In this document: piece after piece, positions 59,885-64,000 of the stretch | How the letters are laid out: the number at the start of each line of letters is the position of its first letter | Numbering within the stretch: position 1 is the first letter of the stretch | Assembly: GCA_948099385.1 (NCBI GenBank) | Contig: CANUEZ040000028.1 | Location: 4,999,501-5,063,500, forward strand | Reading direction: 5' to 3' | From: Fasciola hepatica | Lineage: Eukaryota; Platyhelminthes; Trematoda; Plagiorchiida; Fasciolidae | Length of the DNA stretch: 64,000 bases | Notes under the pieces: generated by a model | Told to the model about the DNA's origin: nothing | Databases searched by the model: none | The model's input: only the letters and a program-made list of their open reading frames with translations | Program-made: the position numbers and the translations under genes

Positions 59885-60490
59885 GTGAGTCTAATTTAAC
59901 CCTCAATGCACTCATATGAGGAATTCAGCAGAGTTTTCAACTGCCATGAAAGCGTACCGGATACTTTTTCAGCACGAACGAAAAGTCTCTTGCATTTGTT
60001 CCTCGTCATGAATTTGTTTCTTTTATGCAACCTGAAACATTTAATCGATTACTATTGCCCAATGTAACATCTGTTCTGTGAGAGGAATTGCTTCACCGAA
60101 CTCACTACTGACATGTTTTAAATTGGGGACTAACACAGGAACGCTCATTGAACCTTGCTTCAAGAGTGCTTTTCCGTTATGTATATGAAACTAAGTTTAC
60201 AGTGTTATAATGCATAAAAGCGCAATCCGTACACATCAGTTAGGTTGTCAGATTTAGTTCAGTTTAGTTCACTTCAGGCAACCATTAACTAAACATTGAG
60301 TGAGGCGGTTGTGATTGCTTTTTAATAGGTCATAGCATCATTAAATGAAGAGGAGGTGACATTCTGGATTTATCACAACAGAAAGAACACAGAAAACAAT
60401 ATAATGCTGAACCTAATTCACCCTTTCTGTCGTTCAAGTACCTTTACTAAACAGACTATTTTGCACTTTCAGAGAATATTTTTAAGTCCA
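59885..60490. other. No exon recognised after exon 4
   Basis: I looked for a phase-1 exon carrying the short C-terminal tail of the FAM221B-like protein and saw none that I can support. The C-terminus is not conserved, so it could be missed here or lie outside the window. Confidence 0.4.
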
Positions 60491-60499
60491 ATTTGAAGA

Positions 60500-61209
60500 A
60501 AAATTTCCAGGCTGGGGTACACGAGACCGCCTACCAAGTGGTTGGACACTTTGAGTGATTTGACCAGGTGCCACGGCCAGGTGCGTTGTTGCATTCGGTC
60601 TCCTACATAAACTCCGTGATTTCCACTCACTACTTTGTTTTCGGCTCTTATGGACTTTATGCTTCTATTTTTTATGCCCTTAACTCGCCGACGCTTGGAG
60701 GTAGTAACTAAAACAGGAGCACAGAATTGCGGGGTTAATGTTTGAATAAACTGAACTGAACTGAACTGAACTGAACTGAACTGAACTGAACTGAACTGGA
60801 CTGAACTGAACTGAACTGAACTGAACTGAACTGAACTGAACTGAACTGAACTGAACTGAACTGAACTGAACTGAACTGAACTGAACTGAACTGAACTGAA
60901 CTGAACTGAACTGAACTGAACTGAACTGAACTGAACTGAACTGAACTGAACTGAACTGAACTGAACTGAACTGAACTGAACTGAACTGAACTGAACTGAA
61001 CTGAACTGAACTGAACTGAACTGAACTGAACTGAACTGAACTGAACTGAACTGAACTGAACTGAACTGAACTGAACTGAACTGAACTGAACTGAACTGAA
61101 CTGAACTGAACTGAACTGAACTGAACTGAACTGAACTGAACTGAACTGAACTGAACTGAACTGAACTGAACTGGAGCTGAACTGAACTGAACTGAACTGA
61201 ACTGAACTG
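60500..61209 (+). mobile_element. CR1-type 3' end with long (CTGAA)n tail
   Basis: A segment containing CGACGCTTGGAGGTAG near 60689 ends at AATAAA (60745-60750) and runs directly into the CTGAA array. Similar blocks precede TTCAG-type tails on the opposite strand at 38866-38960 and 62127-62200. The similarity suggests a CR1 3' untranslated region and its simple-repeat tail. No coding part remains. Confidence 0.5.
60751..61209 (+). repeat. (CTGAA)n array, about 92 units
   Basis: 459 bases of the pentanucleotide, nearly perfect. I see two interruptions: CTGGA at 60796-60800 and CTGGAG at 61171-61176. The array starts straight after an AATAAA signal and ends in CTGG before unique sequence. Confidence 0.98.
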
Positions 61210-62126
61210 GTTTACAAGTTAATCGTAGCTATTTTCATGCCTGAGTGATCCGATTTGGGTTCGCACTTATTTGTATAACCTAATCAGAATCCATTTTTCG
61301 ACAAAATCTATATAATTGAGATCAGAGACAAAAAGGATGGAACAGAAGAAGCTTCACATAAAAAACAAGATGGACAATCCATAAATCCTATCGCGGATGT
61401 GCTGCCTACCACATTAGGCAGTGACTTTGCGCATAATCTCCAGTCATCAGATTGGTAGATCCTGTGAATCTAGTGGTGAAAAGTGACAAATATTACAAAC
61501 CCAACTCTTCGGTCAAAATACGTATGTATCGACTATCTTTGTCAGTATTCAATCTTCTCTTCACCTTAAGAGGCAGCGCACGTCTAGTAGGTCCATCCGA
61601 ACAGATGAATACAAGTGCATCTTCTGGGCAGTCTAAATTTTCATGTGCCAACTGACCTCTGAAGCCTAAATATGTGCACCAGATCTCATCACTAACAGTC
61701 CTGTTAAACCAGCAGATTCCAACAATTTTATCATAAAACTGACCAGCCACCGGTAGTGTTCGCATGTTATGTGATAGCAAGGACCGGGTTAGTGAGCCCT
61801 AACAGAAAGGCGACCTGGTTGGTCGCCTACAGGCAAAACCACTGACGAAGAAATTGCAAATCACGTTCAAGCCACAGGTGGCTGAGATAAACAGATGAGG
61901 CGATCACTTTCGGTAAGATTAACAACAATTCTTCAGGTATTCAGCTGCTGGGTAGTGTAGCTGGTAAATAATATCCTCAATCCGATGGGCTGTCTTCCCA
62001 CTAAAATGCTAATATCAAGTGTTGAATCATCGGGTCAAGTGATGAAGACAGATATAGTTTAATCGAAATGTTATAGTGTTGAAATCAGGCTGTTGCGTTG
62101 TTCACTGGAGTGAGACAGAGCTCCTT
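61210..62126. other. No gene recognised
   Basis: The longest frame is minus-strand 61493-61780 (95 codons, with CWFNRTVSDEIWCTYLGFRG and ALVFICSDGPTRRALPLKVK). It looks less random than most but matches no family I know. It could be retroelement debris. Confidence 0.3.
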
Positions 62127-62200
62127 CCTTCAATTCAGATTAGTTCAGTTCAGCCGTCGACCTCGTATTTCCGTGCTACCTCCCAGCATCGTCCAACTGA
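62127..62200 (-). mobile_element. Short CR1-type 3' end
   Basis: TTCAGATTAGTTCAGTTCAG is followed by GTCGACCTCGTATTTCCGTG and CTACCTCCCAGCATCG. This matches the order TTCAG repeat, GTCGACGCGTTTCCGTAG and CTCCCAACACTGCG at 38866-38975, which is the 3' end of the intronic CR1. Confidence 0.5.
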
Positions 62201-62413
62201 TGGCTGAATGAATGGAAGCATAAAGTGTATAAAAGCCGAAAACAAAATGGTGAACGGAAATCCCGAAGTTTAAGAAGGAGACCGAATGTAACAACGCAAC
62301 TGGCCGTGGCACCTAGTCAAATCACTCAGTGTCCAACCAATTGGTTGGCGGGTTTCGTGACCCCAACCCGAAAGTCTTACACGTCTTACCTGTTCCAGTC
62401 CAATGATCAGGGC

Positions 62414-62418
<5 letters not shown>

Positions 62419-62476
<58 letters not shown>
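62419..62476. repeat. (TA)n microsatellite
   Basis: About 58 bases of TA. Reading frames through it are artefacts. Confidence 0.97.
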
Positions 62477-62477
<1 letters not shown>

Positions 62478-62599
62478 TGGCTTGGAATCAGGCGTGGTGC
62501 CAACTCAGAAACAACAATTACAAAAACAGGAGAGGAGAGTAGAACAGTTATTAGGAAATAAAATGCTGTGATTTCCTTTTCTTTCTCACCGTACATTTT

Positions 62600-63340
62600 T
62601 TGATGTTTTTATCAAGAACTGCCCACCTTTACCTGCTTTCCAACCATCTACATCGGAGGACAGCGTACGCCGGGGAAGTCCATCCACGGTCATGCGTAAC
62701 ATGTCTCAAACATCGAAACTTGTTTGAATTCATTACTTGTTCAAGTGACTGCTTTCTAGTTCTCAAAACACTACATTTAATCTCAGCATTGTTGATACGA
62801 TGTTCCCACCATATTCAAGTAATACTAGGGAGACGTCGATGCCCAAACACCAACAGTCTTCGCCAACCTTCTGACCTTAACGGCCATGTTTTTGAGTCGT
62901 ATGAAAGAATGGACCTAACTGCTGCAGTGTAAAAGCTAGCCTTCACAGACAATCGGATGTCACATCAGCGCCACAAATGACTGAGACAGGGAAAAGTCAC
63001 ACGTGTCTTCTGCGTACGCGATGAGACCTCATCCGATATCTTACTACCTGGTTAGAGGTAACCGCCCAGGTAACAAAACTGAACTACTTCAACAGGGGTT
63101 TAGAACCAACCTAGTCCTGAACCTGTATCTTACGGTTCGAAAAGGCCAGAGGAATGACAAACATGACTGCGACTTAACCGGATCTTCCCTCAGACGAACA
63201 GTATCGTCCGCGTTTTCTCAGTCAGAGAGTTGATTGCATGAGCAAAGATCGATGCCGTTATTCTTACATAAGGATAGGGTTATCTCCAGAACTATTTCAA
63301 TCATAAAATTAAAAAGGAAAGGTGATAGAAGGAAGCCTAA
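62600..63340 (-). pseudogene. RTE-type reverse transcriptase fragment
   Basis: On the minus strand the translation shows FLLSPFLFNFMIE (about 63300), NADDTVRLREDP in place of the usual YADD box (about 63190), then FYTAAVRSILSYDSKTWPLR, WEHRINNAEIK and finally HVTHDRGW. The order matches the RTE/SR2-like elements of flatworms, with repeated frame changes. It represents the second half of the reverse transcriptase and the C-terminal region. Confidence 0.7.
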
Positions 63341-64000
63341 CGAAAGCCACTTCTCGTGGTGAACTCAAGTGAAAGATCGCCGAAAGCACCACCTCGGTGT
63401 CGGCTGTTTGCGTACGAGGATCGGAGAAAAGGAGTAAATTTCTCTGGCACACCCTTAAATGAGAGGCAGCGCCAAAGAACTGTGTGGTCAACCGAGGAGA
63501 ACGCCGCCTTCAGAACAAGGAAAACAGAGATTGTGGGCCTGCGGAAGGTGTGTCTGTGCTCTAAAATGTGTCAAAGGTTGAATGCTCCCTTCATAGAATC
63601 ACATAAACCCTGACTTGCAAGGACTAGCACTGAGCCCAAAACACAGAAAGCACAAGCTGACTTCGGATGCAGTATTCTCACAGTACAGATAGGATCGCGA
63701 AACTCCGGCGCAGTAACTGCACATGGCCAGGAACTCTATATTTATCCCAGTCAATAACTAAGAAATTAACACCAAATTTGACTCACAACAACACATAATT
63801 GCGGACCAAGAAATATGTCAAATGCAGAAGAATGCTCCACCATTTGCAGTGTTTTCTGGTGGCATGTCAACATGACCTACAGAGTTGATGCAAACGTGAG
63901 AAAAATGTACAGAATGGGTCAATCATAGACAAGCAGGAGTCTTTCGGAGCATAAATTATCTTGGGTGAAATCGGAACTAATGAATAGCTTGGAATTTCAG
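63341..64000. other. No gene recognised
   Basis: This may hold upstream RTE sequence on the minus strand, but I see no further motif. The short frames at 63309-63491 and 63356-63613 overlap on opposite strands. Confidence 0.35.

Noticed and set aside
60751..61209. CTGAA array as a CRISPR or telomeric array
   Set aside because: It is a simple pentanucleotide without spacers, internal to a contig and next to a retroelement 3' end. It is not a known telomere motif.
61493..61780. 95-codon minus-strand frame
   Set aside because: No family is recognisable and there is no supporting splice or start context. It is mentioned only as an unassigned frame.

Overview
The window is eukaryotic, repeat-dense and gene-poor. 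The retroelement mix (CR1/L2-like and RTE-like non-LTR elements, BEL/Pao LTR elements), a gene with both a 35-nt and a 17-kb intron, and (CTGAA)n and (TA)n tracts suggest a parasitic flatworm. A diphyllobothriid-type tapeworm is my best guess, but the species is inference only. I see no bacterial genes, operons or CRISPR arrays.

Only one host gene is convincing: a FAM221B-like gene on the + strand. Its exons are at 38358-38387, 38423-38686, 55673-55821 and 59587-59884, and the splice phases agree at every junction. It encodes a conserved Cys/His-rich protein. Exon 2 carries an apparent one-base deletion, and the C-terminal exon was not found.

Layout. 0-2.9 kb: SINE-like repeat and a decayed minus-strand CR1-like element. 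2.9-4.5 kb: an (ATT)n-tailed repeat end and unassigned sequence. 4.5-9.4 kb: a second CR1-like element, whose ORF1 region is the left arm of a near-perfect 4.1-kb palindrome (7358-11452). 11.4-14.0 kb: BEL/Pao remnants with a 5' LTR. 14.0-16.2 kb: a copy of an (ATT)n-tailed repeat family. 16.3-16.5 kb: second SINE-like copy. 16.75-21.83 kb: the best-preserved CR1-like element (ORF1 plus ORF2). 21.8-23.1 kb: a second BEL/Pao 5' end. 24.5-25.1 kb: a plus-strand CR1 3' end. 25-38 kb: nested repeats, including a plus-strand CR1 reverse transcriptase split by inserted copies of the (ATT)n-tailed family. 38.36-59.9 kb: the FAM221B-like gene, with further CR1, SINE and tRNA-like debris in its introns. 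60.5-64 kb: a CR1-type 3' end with a 459-bp (CTGAA)n array, a TA tract and an RTE-type reverse transcriptase fragment.

The retroelements are mostly non-functional: reading frames are broken and the reverse transcriptase active site is altered in most copies. The most unusual structures are the palindrome, the nested CR1 interruption and the very stretched FAM221B-like gene.
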